Shown here piece by piece: positions 4,959 to 6,060 of a DNA stretch of 6,060 nucleotides. The notes beneath the pieces are model-generated. The model did no database searches. It was given only the letters and a program-made list of their open reading frames with translations, and was not told the DNA's origin. The translations under genes were made by a program, and so were the position numbers. The stretch lies in assembly GCA_900542385.1 (NCBI GenBank), contig UQNP01000110.1, positions 1 to 6,060 of the forward strand, given 5' to 3'. The first letter of the stretch is position 1; each line of letters opens with the position of its first letter. This DNA comes from an uncultured Eubacterium sp. GTDB taxonomy: Bacteria; Bacillota; Clostridia; Peptostreptococcales; Anaerovoracaceae.

Positions 4959-6060
4959 ATGAAACCATTAGAAGGAATAAAGGTGGTAGACTTCACTCAA
5001 GCACACGCCGGCAGTCTATGCACCATGCTGCTGTCTGACTTCGGAGCAGAAGTCATAAAGATCGAACGTCCCGGAGTAGGCGATCTTGCAAGATACTGGG
5101 CGCCTTTCAAAGATGGAAACAGTGCATACTACACTTTTCTCAACAGAGGGAAAAAAAGCATAGGTCTCAACACCGCCTCCGAAGAAGGCAGAAAAATCGC
5201 CCTGGATCTCATAAAGGACGCCAATGTCGTATGTGAAAATTTCAAGTACGGCAGTATGGAGAGAATGGGACTGGACTACGAAACTGTAAAAAAAGTAAAT
5301 CCATCTGTAATATATGCGTCCCTTAACGGCTTCGGGCAGACAGGCCCTCTAAAAGAAACCATAGGTCTCGATTTACAGCTTCAGGCAATGAGCGGAATAA
5401 TGGATAGGACCGGTTTCCCTGACGGTCCTCCTACAAAGGCAGGCCCTGCCGTAGGAGATCACCTCAGCGGAACATATATGGCCGCAGCAGTCAATCTCGC
5501 ACTGATAAACAGAAAAAAGACGGGCGAAGGACAGAGGATAGATATAGCCATACTCGACTGCCTGTTTTCTATTCTGGAAGCCGCACCTATAACTTATGCT
5601 CTCACAGGCAAAGTACCTCAAAGAGTAGGTAATTCATATCCGTCTATCTCTCCTTACGATACTTTTAAAGCTAAAGACGGCTATGTATCCATAGGCATAT
5701 CCACCGACAACCAGTGGATCAGATTCTGCGATGCTCTCGGAATGGACGACCTGAAAGCAGATGAAAAATACAAGACGAATGAATCGAGAGGCGATAACTA
5801 CGAATCAGGTCTTAAGGAAGCCATCGAAAAAGTTACATCAAAAATGTCGAAATTTGAAATAGAAAAGAAACTCAACGATGCTAAGCTCGCATGCGGCGCA
5901 GTATGTACAGTAGCAGAGTCTATGGAAAACGAACAGATAAAAGAACGAAATATGCTGGTTGAAATAGACGATAAAAGCATTGGGAAGATCAGAATCCCCG
6001 GCACTGTAATCAAGATGTCCGATACTCCCGGCGGATTTACACAAGGCGCTCCTCTTCTCG
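4959..6060 (+). CDS. CaiB/BaiF family (class III) CoA-transferase, 3' end outside window
   Basis: Enzyme that moves coenzyme A from an acyl-CoA to a free carboxylic acid through an aspartyl-CoA thioester, in the cytoplasm. The first 367 codons are present of an expected 390-400. The start MKPLEGIKVVDFTQAHAGSL is the typical family opening, followed by LLSDFGAEVIKIERPG (25-39), LNRGKKSIGLN (61-71) and ENFKYGSMERMGLDY (93-107). Next come SLNGFGQTGP (121-130), the AGPAVGDHLSG segment with the presumed catalytic aspartate D167, and GEGQRIDIAILDC. The C-terminal region carries the usual TPGG motif near the window edge. The substrate cannot be told from sequence: family members act on formate/oxalate, carnitine, bile acids, 2-hydroxyacids, aryl-propenoates and others. 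It is transcribed divergently from the sigma operon; any partner genes (dehydratase, acyl-CoA dehydrogenase, ligase) would lie to the right, outside view. Confidence 0.93.
   Translation, partial: MKPLEGIKVVDFTQAHAGSLCTMLLSDFGAEVIKIERPGVGDLARYWAPFKDGNSAYYTFLNRGKKSIGLNTASEEGRKIALDLIKDANVVCENFKYGSMERMGLDYETVKKVNPSVIYASLNGFGQTGPLKETIGLDLQLQAMSGIMDRTGFPDGPPTKAGPAVGDHLSGTYMAAAVNLALINRKKTGEGQRIDIAILDCLFSILEAAPITYALTGKVPQRVGNSYPSISPYDTFKAKDGYVSIGISTDNQWIRFCDALGMDDLKADEKYKTNESRGDNYESGLKEAIEKVTSKMSKFEIEKKLNDAKLACGAVCTVAESMENEQIKERNMLVEIDDKSIGKIRIPGTVIKMSDTPGGFTQGAPLL

Noticed and set aside
1..6060. CRISPR repeats, tRNA/rRNA genes, insertion sequence ends, prophage or defence genes.
   Set aside because: I saw no regularly spaced repeats, tRNA-like cloverleaf, transposase or known defence motif.

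Overview
The window looks like chromosome of a Gram-positive anaerobe of the class Clostridia. The base composition is moderate (judged by eye, not counted), ATA and AGA codons are frequent, Shine-Dalgarno sites are strong, and the gene set of large-type BCAT, SigY-like sigma/ABC cassette and CaiB/BaiF CoA-transferase fits that class. The genus cannot be read from the sequence. No rRNA, tRNA, CRISPR array, insertion sequence or prophage gene is visible.

Layout. (1) 1-1020, plus strand: the C-terminal nine-tenths or more of a branched-chain aminotransferase (ilvE type), open at the left edge. (2) 1050-1091: a strong stem-loop between two convergent transcription units, able to terminate both. 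(3) 1105-4538 (perhaps to 4586), minus strand: a four-cistron operon reading leftwards. It holds an ECF-type sigma factor, a six-helix membrane protein, an ABC ATPase and an ABC-2-type permease, packed with a 4-nt ATGA overlap, a 15-nt gap and a 14-nt overlap. (4) 4539-4958: an intergenic stretch of about 420 bases between divergent units, unusually rich in dyad symmetries. (5) 4959-6060, plus strand: a class III (CaiB/BaiF) CoA-transferase, open at the right edge.

How the genes work together. The minus-strand operon has the same logic as the Bacillus subtilis sigY-yxlCDEFG operon: an ECF sigma factor, membrane protein(s) that can hold it in check, then an ABC ATPase and permease. I infer a self-regulating envelope-response or export cassette in which the six-helix protein is the candidate anti-sigma or sensor. 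The ATPase is split by a single -1 type frameshift between the Q-loop and the signature motif. All catalytic motifs survive on the two sides, so this is either a recent mutation or a sequence error.

The most unusual non-coding signal is a pair of 16-bp palindromes two bases apart at 4656-4689. Together they form a larger 34-bp dyad upstream of the sigma gene, and a nested pair of inverted repeats follows directly to 4749. The aminotransferase and the CoA-transferase are metabolic flanking genes; nothing visible ties them to the transporter cassette.
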